Shown piece by piece: positions 7,313-13,838 of a DNA stretch of 15,397 nucleotides. The notes beneath the pieces were generated by a model. It ran no database searches. It saw only the letters and a list, made by a program, of their open reading frames with translations, and was not told the DNA's origin. A program made the position numbers and the translations under genes. Within the stretch, counting starts at the first letter, position 1. Every line of letters begins with the position of its first letter. Origin of the DNA: Thiotrichales bacterium (lineage in GTDB: Bacteria; Pseudomonadota; Gammaproteobacteria; J044); contig JANTGN010000045.1 in the NCBI GenBank assembly GCA_024762895.1, positions 1 through 15,397 of the forward strand. The letters run 5' to 3'.

Positions 7313-7374
7313 TCTGCTTCTGCCGGATGAGCAAAGGCGTTACAGTGTACAGACCTGGATAAATAGATATTGTT

Positions 7375-8049
7375 ATGCATCGTGTACTGCTAATTGACGA
7401 TGATCAACGGCTGGCTGACTTGCTGGGCCAGTATTTCTCACAGTTCGATTTTGAGCTGGATAATGCAATCCTGCCCAGTGTGGGATTGAAGAAGCTCGAA
7501 AGCGGTGCTTATGACCTCGTCATCCTGGATATTATGTTGCCTGAGATGGATGGATTCGAGGTCTGTAAACTGATCCGCCGACACAGTGATATTCCCATCG
7601 TGATGCTTACGGCAAGAGGAGAGGTGATGGATCGCATTGTGGGTCTGGAACTGGGAGCCGATGATTACCTGCCTAAGCCGTTTGAACCCAGAGAGCTGGT
7701 TGTCCGTATGCAGGGGATCCTGAAACGTACCCAGAATGAGGGGGCTGATGCGCATCGACTGGAGTTTGCTCCCTTAATGATTGACACGACTGCACGTGAG
7801 GCCAGTATCGATGGACAGCTGCTACCACTCAGCTCTATGGAATATGAATTATTAGAGTTGTTTGCTCGCTCCTCAGGGAAGACGCTGAGCCGGGATGATA
7901 TTCTGAACCAGCTTAAGGGTATTGAAGTGGATATCTATTCCCGTTCAGTTGATATCCTGGTGAGTCGTTTACGGCAGAAGCTCAAGCCCCTGGAAGTCAT
8001 TAAGACCGTACGCGGGCGTGGCTATATCTTTACAGGACACTCCTCATGA
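7375..8049 (+). CDS. cpxR: CpxR-like OmpR-family response regulator
   Basis: The protein has 224 aa. The receiver domain (1-118) has the acidic pocket D8-D10, phosphoacceptor D52 (LVILDIMLPEMDG), T79 and K101 (LPKPF). The segment LGLELGADDYLPKPF-like at 88-103 and RGEVMDRI strongly recall E. coli CpxR. The winged-helix DNA-binding domain (about 128-222) ends in the usual VDILVSRLRQKL and VRGRGYIF. It should be phosphorylated by the kinase encoded next, whose ATG overlaps this stop by 4 bp (ATGA). Together with the Spy/CpxP-like gene upstream, the order resembles an envelope-stress module. It could be another OmpR-family regulator of the same clade, so the symbol is by resemblance and context. 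Confidence 0.85.
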   Translation: MHRVLLIDDDQRLADLLGQYFSQFDFELDNAILPSVGLKKLESGAYDLVILDIMLPEMDGFEVCKLIRRHSDIPIVMLTARGEVMDRIVGLELGADDYLPKPFEPRELVVRMQGILKRTQNEGADAHRLEFAPLMIDTTAREASIDGQLLPLSSMEYELLELFARSSGKTLSRDDILNQLKGIEVDIYSRSVDILVSRLRQKLKPLEVIKTVRGRGYIFTGHSS

Positions 8050-9365
8050 GGCTCTGGCGCGGATATTCTCGATACGCGCTGTCCGGCAAACTGGTATTAC
8101 TCTTTATCGGCTTTACACTGATATCAATGGTCCTGGTGGGCGCCAGTATGCGCTATGGCTTCAGGCAGCATTTCCAGGAAAACGTACGTCCACACCTGGT
8201 GCAATATCTGGAATACGTACAGCAGGACCTGGGGTTTCCACCTAGCCGGCAACGTGCTCAGGATCTTGCCGACAGACTGAATATCGAGATACAGATTAAT
8301 GATGGTTCTAGCCAGTGGTCATCCAGTGGTCAGACCATAGACCTGGATTATCTGGAAATAGGTCATCGGTATCTGGCCAATGGTCGAGAATACCTGCGGG
8401 TTGAATCTGAGGGCAGGGATTATCTGATGATGCGTGAAGGGGATATTACCTTGCTCTTTAATGTCCCTGATGCGGCTCAGGAACGTAAAGGTTTCAAGGG
8501 ACTGGTGCCGCTAATCGTGCTGCTCATGATTTTGCTTGGCCTTTATTATGCGACACGACGTTTGTTCTCACCGATTAGTAAGATACAGGAGGGTGTCATA
8601 CGTTTTGGTGCGGGTGAACTGGATCACCATATCGAAGTTCATCGTAGGGATGAACTAGGCGACCTGGCTGAAAGTGTGAATGGCATGGCCGATGATATAC
8701 AGAAGATGCTTGATGCCAAACGTCAGTTACTCCTGGCAATCAGCCATGAATTACGCACCCCCCTGACTCGTGCCAGGGTCGCGACAGAAATGATAGATAA
8801 CGCACATATTAAGGCGCAGCTAAAGCAGGATCTTCATGAAATGGATACCATGATCGAGGAGATCATGGAGACGGAACGTCTGAGTATGAATCATGCGATC
8901 CTTCACCGGGAGCAGCATGATATCCGGCAATTGATTAATGAAACGGTGGATAGTTATTTCAGGGATACCCCGCTTAAGCTGTCTTTACCCGATATGCCAC
9001 TGGTGTTGTCTGTTGATGCTCCGCGTATCAAATTAATGATCAAGAACCTCATTGACAATGCCCTGCGTTATACGCCGGAAGGAGCGCCCGTTCCTGAAGT
9101 CAGCTTCGAGGATAATGCCAGTGAAGTGTCATTGGTGATCAGGGATCATGGTCGAGGGATCGAGGCAAGGCATCTGCCGCATCTCACCGAGCCCTTTTAT
9201 CGAGTGGACCCGTCTCGACAGCGTGAGACCGGGGGGGTTGGTCTGGGTCTGTATCTTTGTCGCATGATTGCCGAGGCCCATGGCGGTAGTCTCCATATAG
9301 ACAGCACCCTGGGGCAGGGTACTACGGTAACGATTAGCTTACCCAGTTTTAGAAAAGGACTTTAG
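8046..9365 (+). CDS. cpxA: CpxA-like sensor histidine kinase
   Basis: This is a 439-aa inner-membrane kinase. TM1 is about 15-36 and TM2 about 151-169, enclosing a ~115-residue periplasmic sensor. A HAMP linker follows (170-223), then the H-box AISHELRTPLTRARV with H234, the N-box IKNLIDNALRY (N334, N338), G1 DHGRGI (367-372) and G2 GGVGLGL (396-402). All key catalytic residues are present. The HELRTPLTR H-box is typical of the CpxA/RstB group. The length is slightly short of E. coli CpxA (457). Translational coupling with the regulator (ATGA) supports partnership. The 3' end overlaps the convergent PhoQ-like gene by 4 bp. The signal is unknown; the adjacent Spy/CpxP-like protein may modulate it. 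Confidence 0.85.
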   Translation: MRLWRGYSRYALSGKLVLLFIGFTLISMVLVGASMRYGFRQHFQENVRPHLVQYLEYVQQDLGFPPSRQRAQDLADRLNIEIQINDGSSQWSSSGQTIDLDYLEIGHRYLANGREYLRVESEGRDYLMMREGDITLLFNVPDAAQERKGFKGLVPLIVLLMILLGLYYATRRLFSPISKIQEGVIRFGAGELDHHIEVHRRDELGDLAESVNGMADDIQKMLDAKRQLLLAISHELRTPLTRARVATEMIDNAHIKAQLKQDLHEMDTMIEEIMETERLSMNHAILHREQHDIRQLINETVDSYFRDTPLKLSLPDMPLVLSVDAPRIKLMIKNLIDNALRYTPEGAPVPEVSFEDNASEVSLVIRDHGRGIEARHLPHLTEPFYRVDPSRQRETGGVGLGLYLCRMIAEAHGGSLHIDSTLGQGTTVTISLPSFRKGL

Positions 9366-10678
9366 TCTTTATTTCCCGGCAGGCTGATGTGGATCCGTAC
9401 CCCCTGTAGATCACTGGATTCAATCTTCATCTCTCCATCATAGGCAGCGATAATATCCGCGACCATAGCCAGACCAATGCCATGGCCTGGGATCGATTCA
9501 TCAGCCCTTATTCCACGCTTTAAAATCAGGTCTTTTTGTTCATCGCTAATACCGGGGCCGTCATCCTCAATAAAGATCTGTAGTTGATTATTGGTGTTAG
9601 AGGCCTTAATCACAATGGTTCCCTGACACCATTTGAAGGCGTTATCCAGCAGGTTGCCCAGTAGCTCCATCAGGTCTTCCAGGTCGCCTCGAAACACAGC
9701 GTCGGATTCGATATCCTGAATCAGCTTAACTTCCTTTTCGTAGTGAACCTTGTGCAGGCTGTTGATCAGTCTTTCTATAGTCGGTTTGATGGCAACCGGG
9801 GCTGTAAGTGCCGAGCGCCCCGCGTTTGCGGCGCGTTGGAGTTGATACTGAATGATGTCATCCATACGAGAGATTTGGTCATCGATGATACTTGAATTGG
9901 CCTGTTTGTCGTGAGAGCGGAGTATGGCCAACGGCGTCTTCAGGCTATGTGCGAGATCGGCGAGGGCATCACGGTAGCGTGTCTGTTGGGCCTGTTCATG
10001 TGCCAGCAGGGTATTGATGTTGCCGGTGAGTTGCTGCAGCTCCGGGGGGTATCGTCGAGTGAGGCTGTGCTGCTGGCCAGACTCGATGGCCGATACTTCG
10101 GCCGCGGCCTGGCGCAAAGGACGTAGACCCCATATCAGGAGCAGGGCGAGGGCCAGCAGTAGCAGGATGGCCATGATGCCCAGCCAGAACCAGAGGGTGT
10201 ACCGAAAACGATCCAGCTCATTGAGATAAGACTGCTGGTCTTCGGCGACGATAAAACGCAGCGGTATCGTCTTGTCTTTATACTCCCATTCCACCTTGAG
10301 TGTGGTGATGAAATGCAGGGCCTCTCCCAATGGCTGTTGTTCAAAGAATGAGCTGATTATCGGGGGCTTTGCGTTCAGGCCCAGGGTAGAGGGGGATTGC
10401 CAGATAACCTCGTTTTCCTTATCGAGTATCCAGGCATAAAGTCCGGAGCCGGGCAGGTTAAGCTTTGGCGTTGGCAGGGTATCGGGCATGCGTAACTGCC
10501 CCTGCTTGTCTATCTCTGTTTCTGCCATGGTCAGAAAGAGCTGAGCCGAAAGCCGTTCACTGATAGCCGGGAGGACGCTTTGCTGAAAGGCCCGTTCCAG
10601 GGCCAGGCCGGTGAGGGTGATAAAGATGGCCAGGACGATCATGGCGCTGAGCGTGACGCGGGTCGTTAGTGATGTCAT
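9362..10678 (-). CDS. phoQ: PhoQ-like sensor histidine kinase
   Basis: This 438-aa inner-membrane kinase has TM1 at about 8-28, a ~130-residue periplasmic sensor, TM2 about 161-184, a short linker, and the H-box LAHSLKTPLAIL with H244, the HSLKTPLA form characteristic of PhoQ. The ATPase part has GNLLDNAFKW (N342, N346), EDDGPGI (371-377) and GHGIGLAM (398-405), also close to PhoQ. The acidic EDDDDAE-type patch that binds divalent cations in enterobacterial PhoQ is not seen in the sensor, so the signal may differ. It overlaps the upstream PhoP-like gene by 4 bp (ATGA) and its own stop interlocks with the stop of the convergent CpxA-like gene. Confidence 0.85.
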   Translation of the reverse strand: MTSLTTRVTLSAMIVLAIFITLTGLALERAFQQSVLPAISERLSAQLFLTMAETEIDKQGQLRMPDTLPTPKLNLPGSGLYAWILDKENEVIWQSPSTLGLNAKPPIISSFFEQQPLGEALHFITTLKVEWEYKDKTIPLRFIVAEDQQSYLNELDRFRYTLWFWLGIMAILLLLALALLLIWGLRPLRQAAAEVSAIESGQQHSLTRRYPPELQQLTGNINTLLAHEQAQQTRYRDALADLAHSLKTPLAILRSHDKQANSSIIDDQISRMDDIIQYQLQRAANAGRSALTAPVAIKPTIERLINSLHKVHYEKEVKLIQDIESDAVFRGDLEDLMELLGNLLDNAFKWCQGTIVIKASNTNNQLQIFIEDDGPGISDEQKDLILKRGIRADESIPGHGIGLAMVADIIAAYDGEMKIESSDLQGVRIHISLPGNKD

Positions 10679-11352
10679 GTCGGCTCAAGAGTGAATCGAT
10701 ATCCACGTCCACGCAGGGTCTCGATCGGTTTCAGGTCCTGATCGGGATCGAGTTTTTTTCTCAGGCGTCCAATCAGCACCTCGATGACATTGCTGTCCCG
10801 GTCATCATCATGGGGATACAGATAATCAGAAAGCTCGGTCTTGGAGATTGCCTGGCCATGACGCCTGGCCAGATATTCGAGCAGACGATATTCAAATGCG
10901 GTGAGTTCCACTGGGCTATTATTGAGCTGGGCTGTCTGAGCAGCGGTATCCAGGCTAATGGGGCCATAGAGGAGATGTTCCTGACCGCTTCCTGCGGCGC
11001 GCCTAAGCAGGGCACGAATCCTGGCCAGCAGTTCTTCCATATGAAAGGGTTTGACCAGGTAGTCGTCGGCTCCGGCCTCCAGTCCCGTGACCTTTTCTTC
11101 CCACTTGCCTCTTGCCGTCAGGATGAGGATGGGTAGTTTCTTGCCCGATTCGCGCAGACTGCGAATGACATCCAGCCCTGGCAGACCGGGCAGGCCGAGG
11201 TCGATAATAGCCAGGTCCACGGGATACTCGTTGGCCAGGTAGAGACCTTCTTCGCCATCACCACTGGCGTCTACGGTATAACCCTCTTCCTCAAGTCGGT
11301 TGCAGACCTGTTCGAGTAGGGTGGTTTCATCTTCAATGACGAGGAGACGCAT
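10675..11352 (-). CDS. phoP: PhoP-like OmpR-family response regulator
   Basis: The protein has 225 aa, against 223 in E. coli PhoP. The receiver domain has the acidic pocket (E7, D8), phosphoacceptor D51 in LAIIDLGLPGLPGLDVI, T79 and K101 in YLVKPFHMEELLARI. The DNA-binding domain has LTAFEYRLLEYLARRHGQAISKTEL, then VIEVLIGRLRKKL and RGRGYRF. DLGLP, KPFHMEE, LTAFEY and VLIGRLRKK are shared with PhoP. It lies 8 bp after a PepSY gene and overlaps the kinase gene, giving the order pepSY-phoP-phoQ. Many proteobacteria carry such a trio. It is expected to control envelope and cation-response genes, possibly including the small exported proteins encoded upstream. Confidence 0.88.
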   Translation of the reverse strand: MRLLVIEDETTLLEQVCNRLEEEGYTVDASGDGEEGLYLANEYPVDLAIIDLGLPGLPGLDVIRSLRESGKKLPILILTARGKWEEKVTGLEAGADDYLVKPFHMEELLARIRALLRRAAGSGQEHLLYGPISLDTAAQTAQLNNSPVELTAFEYRLLEYLARRHGQAISKTELSDYLYPHDDDRDSNVIEVLIGRLRKKLDPDQDLKPIETLRGRGYRFTLEPT

Positions 11353-11360
11353 AGTCAGGC

Positions 11361-11672
11361 TTATCGGTCGGCGTTGATGTTCACGATACGAACCCGGTTA
11401 TCCGGGGTCAGGACCTTGATGCGGTGTACCCGTTTTCCACCCTTGTTGATGGTCTGGGCTGAGAGGATCCTGCCCCCCGTATCTCGTTTGACCTGGTCAA
11501 CGGCGGCGTTCAGTGAGGTGCCTTTTTTATTCGATGACTGACGATCGTTTTTATATTCGACATGGCGATACGAGGATGGCTCTTTCCAGCCAGGGCCGGC
11601 CTCAGCCACCCCAGGCAGGAGTATGCTTAACAGCAACAGTAATGGGACAAGTTTCATAGTCTTTCTCATCAT
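11361..11672 (-). CDS. Small exported PepSY-domain protein
   Basis: This 103-aa protein has a signal peptide (about 1-25, RK then PLLLLLSILLP, ending VAEA before G) and one PepSY-type domain at about 53-101: LNAAVDQVKRDTGGRILSAQ followed by KRVHRIKVLTPDNRVRIVNIN. PepSY domains are known as inhibitory or binding modules in the periplasm. This gene directly precedes the PhoPQ-like pair with an 8-bp gap, so it is probably the first gene of that operon and may modulate the kinase. The start is uncertain: ATG 11672, 11669 or 11657 all keep a usable signal peptide, and the last has a GAGAAAG site just upstream. Confidence 0.8.
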   Translation of the reverse strand: MMRKTMKLVPLLLLLSILLPGVAEAGPGWKEPSSYRHVEYKNDRQSSNKKGTSLNAAVDQVKRDTGGRILSAQTINKGGKRVHRIKVLTPDNRVRIVNINADR

Positions 11673-11726
11673 GTTTCTGGCTCAAGCATACACGGCTGGC
11701 TGAGGGCGGCAAGTCCGGGCGGTCCA

Positions 11727-12275
11727 CTATTCGATCAGTGGAACAATGGCAACACGTACCGGAACAAATTTTCCTGGGTCATAGTCCATGCGCTGGGTGA
11801 ACTTTTCTCCACGATAACGCATGGTCACCCAGTACCCGATGATACGTTCTTCATCGTAATAATCGCGGGTGACACGGCAGTGGCGTTCGGTTTCGGTATA
11901 GGGTTCACTGCGATGTCTTTTTCCCAGTTTACTACCGACCACCGCACCAATGGCCGTGCCGGCTACGGTGGCAACCTTTTTGCCATTACCGGCCCCCATC
12001 TGATGACCTGCAACACCACCGATGATACTACCGACAATGGCGCCAGCGCCCGAGCGACTGCGTCCACCCGAGTACTCAACCTCTTCATCCCAGCACTCAC
12101 GATGTTCGGTTGGAATGCTGACCGTTTCAACAATTGGTTCGACGTTAATGACGCGAGCCTTATCCTCGAAGGCATAACGATGACCATGATTGCGGCCTTT
12201 GCCATGGCCCGCATAGAGCGGGGCTGAAGCCAGTGTCATGGCCAGTAATCCAATAATGAGTGTTGTGTTTTTCAT
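11727..12275 (-). CDS. Exported glycine-zipper 2TM protein
   Basis: The product is 182 aa with a signal peptide at 1-22 (ending LYA before GHGKG). After a short His/Gly-rich stretch, a glycine zipper spans about 75-118 (SGAGAIVGSIIGGVAGHQMGAG, then VAGTAIGAVVGSKLG), the same module found in the rickettsial 17-kDa antigen family. There is a cysteine on each side, C61 (HRECWDE) and C133 (RHCRVTRDY), which could form a disulfide. No lipobox is seen, so it is probably a soluble or membrane-inserted periplasmic/outer-membrane protein, not a lipoprotein. A strong AGGAGAAGG site precedes the start. It follows the His-rich gene in the same direction and is likely co-transcribed. Function unknown beyond the envelope link. 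Confidence 0.82.
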   Translation of the reverse strand: MKNTTLIIGLLAMTLASAPLYAGHGKGRNHGHRYAFEDKARVINVEPIVETVSIPTEHRECWDEEVEYSGGRSRSGAGAIVGSIIGGVAGHQMGAGNGKKVATVAGTAIGAVVGSKLGKRHRSEPYTETERHCRVTRDYYDEERIIGYWVTMRYRGEKFTQRMDYDPGKFVPVRVAIVPLIE

Positions 12276-12302
12276 AAACCTTCTCCTTTTCCTGGTTAAG
12301 GC

Positions 12303-12331
12303 TCCTGTTCCGGCCTAAGACCGGAACAGGA
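12303..12331. repeat. Perfect 11-bp inverted repeat between two genes
   Basis: TCCTGTTCCGG (12303-12313) and CCGGAACAGGA (12321-12331) form a perfect stem with a 7-nt loop in the 68-bp gap between the His-rich and glycine-zipper genes. No T-tract follows on either strand, so it is more likely an RNA-stability or partial-attenuation element than a true terminator. Confidence 0.6.
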
Positions 12332-12343
12332 AAGAGTTAATGT

Positions 12344-12802
12344 TTATAAAGGGATGTCATAATCGAAGATCACGCGCAGACTGGAGTCGTCATAACGGTC
12401 ATATCTGTAACGGTCATGATGGCCGTGGTGCTTATGGTAGTGACGATCATGGTGTGGCCTGTGCCATCCGTATCGATGATGCGGGTAATGTCCCTTGTAG
12501 TGTTTATGACCATGATGCCTGCTATGGCCATAGTGTCTGCCATGATCATGGTGGTGTCTGCGATCATAGTGGGCAGGTTTGTGATGGTCATGTTTATTTT
12601 TGTAACCGCGGTCCCTGTGGGCCTGCTTGTTATGATCATGGTCGCGGTAACCCCGATCATGACGATCTCCCTTTCTATGTTCACGTTCAGCCTTGCCCTT
12701 TCGATCAGAGCGGTCGCTGGCAGACGCGGTATCCGGCAGGGTCATCCCTACACCGATAATGGCAGCCAGTGCCAGAGCCGGAATCACTGTTAACTTCTTC
12801 AT
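12344..12802 (-). CDS. Exported histidine-rich protein, likely metal binding
   Basis: This 152-aa protein has a signal peptide (about 1-29: MKK, hydrophobic core, ending ASAS). The mature part contains 31 histidines, all within residues 42-129, in a low-complexity mix with Arg, Asp, Tyr, Lys and Gly. It ends in an ordinary-looking short segment, SSLRVIFDYDIPL. There is no cysteine. Such proteins can bind Ni, Zn, Cu or Co, acting as metal buffers in the periplasm; here that is inferred from composition. A strong AAGGAG site precedes the ATG. A direct repeat that resembles a PhoP-type operator lies upstream, and the gene is followed by the glycine-zipper gene. I do not recognise a named family. 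Long open frames on the opposite strand arise from its repetitive codons. Confidence 0.78.
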   Translation of the reverse strand: MKKLTVIPALALAAIIGVGMTLPDTASASDRSDRKGKAEREHRKGDRHDRGYRDHDHNKQAHRDRGYKNKHDHHKPAHYDRRHHHDHGRHYGHSRHHGHKHYKGHYPHHRYGWHRPHHDRHYHKHHGHHDRYRYDRYDDSSLRVIFDYDIPL

Positions 12803-12851
12803 GATGCTTCTCCTTCATGATTGCGGGCCTGATTGCCCTTAACACAACTGC

Positions 12852-12886
12852 AGATTAAAGGAGGGTCGCTGAACGAAAGCTGAACG
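12852..12886 (-). promoter_or_regulatory. OmpR/PhoP-type direct repeat and -10 of the His-rich gene
   Basis: On the minus strand CGTTCAGC occurs twice (12886-12879 and 12875-12868), an 11-bp period, i.e. GTTCAG-N5-GTTCAG. This is the layout of PhoP boxes (two hexamers, 5-bp spacer). The last hexamer ends 11 bp before TAATCT (12857-12852), a possible -10 box, where PhoP boxes typically stand in place of a -35. The predicted leader to ATG 12802 is about 45 nt. Confidence 0.5.
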
Positions 12887-13005
12887 GAATTTGAGCCTGT
12901 CTGGCCAGAGGTATTGGTGGTAATTCAGTACAAAAGGTGCAGAAAGTCCCGAAAATGCCGAGAGTAGTTTAGAATAGGCGCAACCTCGAACCGGAGAACT
13001 ACGAC

Positions 13006-13527
13006 ATGAATCCACGCCTGGCGACCCTGCTACTTATTATCCTGGCTGCGGCGATGTTCCGTATCATGCCTCATCCTCATAATGTGACACCGATTGCGGC
13101 CATGGCCCTGTTTGCAGGGGCTTATCTGCCGAGTAAACGCCTGGCCCTGATTGTGCCGTTGCTTGCCATGCTGCTTAGTGACCTGGTGCTTGGCCTGCAT
13201 GATTCCATGTTGTATGTGTATGCCGGGATTGCCCTCACCGTGGTGGTAGGTTTCGGCCTGAAACAAAGGCCCAGGGTGATGCCCGCTATCCTGGCCTCCC
13301 TGATCGCCTCTGGCTTGTTCTTCCTGATTACCAATTTTGGCGCCTGGGCTACTTCCGGTATCTATCCTCAGACTACGGGGGGCCTGAGCATGGCGTATAC
13401 AGCAGGGCTTCCATTCTTCCGTAATAGCCTGCTGGGGGATCTGTTCTTTACCGCTATCCTGTTTGGCGGCTTCCAGGCCCTGGAGAGAATCAGTCCATCG
13501 CTCAGACGTAACGCAATGGCTTCATAA
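13006..13527 (+). CDS. DUF6580-like multi-pass membrane protein
   Basis: This 173-aa inner-membrane protein has about five hydrophobic segments. It carries conserved-looking features of a family I recall as DUF6580 (putative transporters resembling ECF S components): RIMPHPHNVTPIAAMALFAGAYL at 19-41, a LLSDLVLGLH segment, TNFGAWATSGIYPQTTGGL near 109-127 and GLPFFRNSLLGDLFFTAILFGGF near 134-156. The substrate is unknown; no ECF ATPase or T component is nearby. It appears monocistronic: a GGAGA site before the start, a TAGAAT hexamer at 12970-12975 that could be a -10 box, and a strong terminator after it. Family name from memory, so moderate certainty. Confidence 0.75.
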   Translation: MNPRLATLLLIILAAAMFRIMPHPHNVTPIAAMALFAGAYLPSKRLALIVPLLAMLLSDLVLGLHDSMLYVYAGIALTVVVGFGLKQRPRVMPAILASLIASGLFFLITNFGAWATSGIYPQTTGGLSMAYTAGLPFFRNSLLGDLFFTAILFGGFQALERISPSLRRNAMAS

Positions 13528-13547
13528 AAGAAAGCTTAGTGCAAAAG

Positions 13548-13587
13548 AAAAGGGCCGGTTCGATAACCGGCCCTTTTGCTATTTTTT
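13548..13587. terminator. Bidirectional rho-independent terminator
   Basis: A perfect 13-bp stem (AAAAGGGCCGGTT 13548-13560, AACCGGCCCTTTT 13565-13577) with the loop CGAT is followed by GCTATTTTTT on the plus strand, and by TTTTCTTTTGC when read on the minus strand. It ends the DUF6580-like gene and the convergent ppk2 operon. Confidence 0.93.
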
Positions 13588-13598
13588 AGTTAAAAACC

Positions 13599-13829
13599 TT
13601 ATTTGACATTGAAATGCTCGGCATCAGAGCGTAGTTCCTGAGCGAGTTGCTGCAGGCGATCCGCGATCATCTCTTCTTTTTCAATCAGCGCAGCATCGAT
13701 AGCGGACTCAATGAGCAGGGACAGCTCATCATAATGATTAGCATTCAGACACTGGTCATCGGATTCTTCCAGTATAGTCCGAAATCGATCGGCTACGTTT
13801 TGGGCATGTGATTTCTGTGATTGTGTCAT
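13599..13829 (-). CDS. Small helical protein of unknown function in the ppk2 operon
   Basis: This 76-aa soluble protein is predicted mostly helical (SHAQNVADRFRTILEES, YDELSLLIESAIDAALIEKEEMIADRLQQLAQELRSDAEHF). It is acidic, with one cysteine (C27), and has no signal peptide or membrane segment. I do not recognise a named family. The start follows the ppk2 stop by 9 bp, and its AAGGA ribosome site overlaps the region just after that stop, so it is co-translated with ppk2. It could be a small regulator or partner of the polyphosphate kinase; that is inferred only from the tight linkage. A strong terminator ends the operon right after it. Confidence 0.7.
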   Translation of the reverse strand: MTQSQKSHAQNVADRFRTILEESDDQCLNANHYDELSLLIESAIDAALIEKEEMIADRLQQLAQELRSDAEHFNVK

Positions 13830-13838
13830 CGTGGTTCC

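Noticed and set aside
7339..7351. GTTACA and TGTACA before cpxR as a further CpxR box
   Set aside because: The two hexamers are only 7 bp apart, not in the 10-11 bp phase needed for an OmpR-family dimer.
10669..11136. 155-aa plus-strand open frame opposite the PhoP-like gene
   Set aside because: The PhoP-like frame is complete with all catalytic residues; the opposite frame has no recognisable domain.
12416..12680. Short CATGAT/GATCAT-rich repeats as a possible CRISPR or minisatellite
   Set aside because: The pattern follows the codons for His, Asp and Arg in a coding frame, with irregular spacing and no conserved repeat-spacer structure.
12340..12793. Long plus-strand open frames opposite the His-rich gene
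   Set aside because: They are shadows of the repetitive His/Asp/Arg codons on the minus strand. The minus-strand frame has a signal peptide and a strong ribosome site; the plus-strand ones do not.
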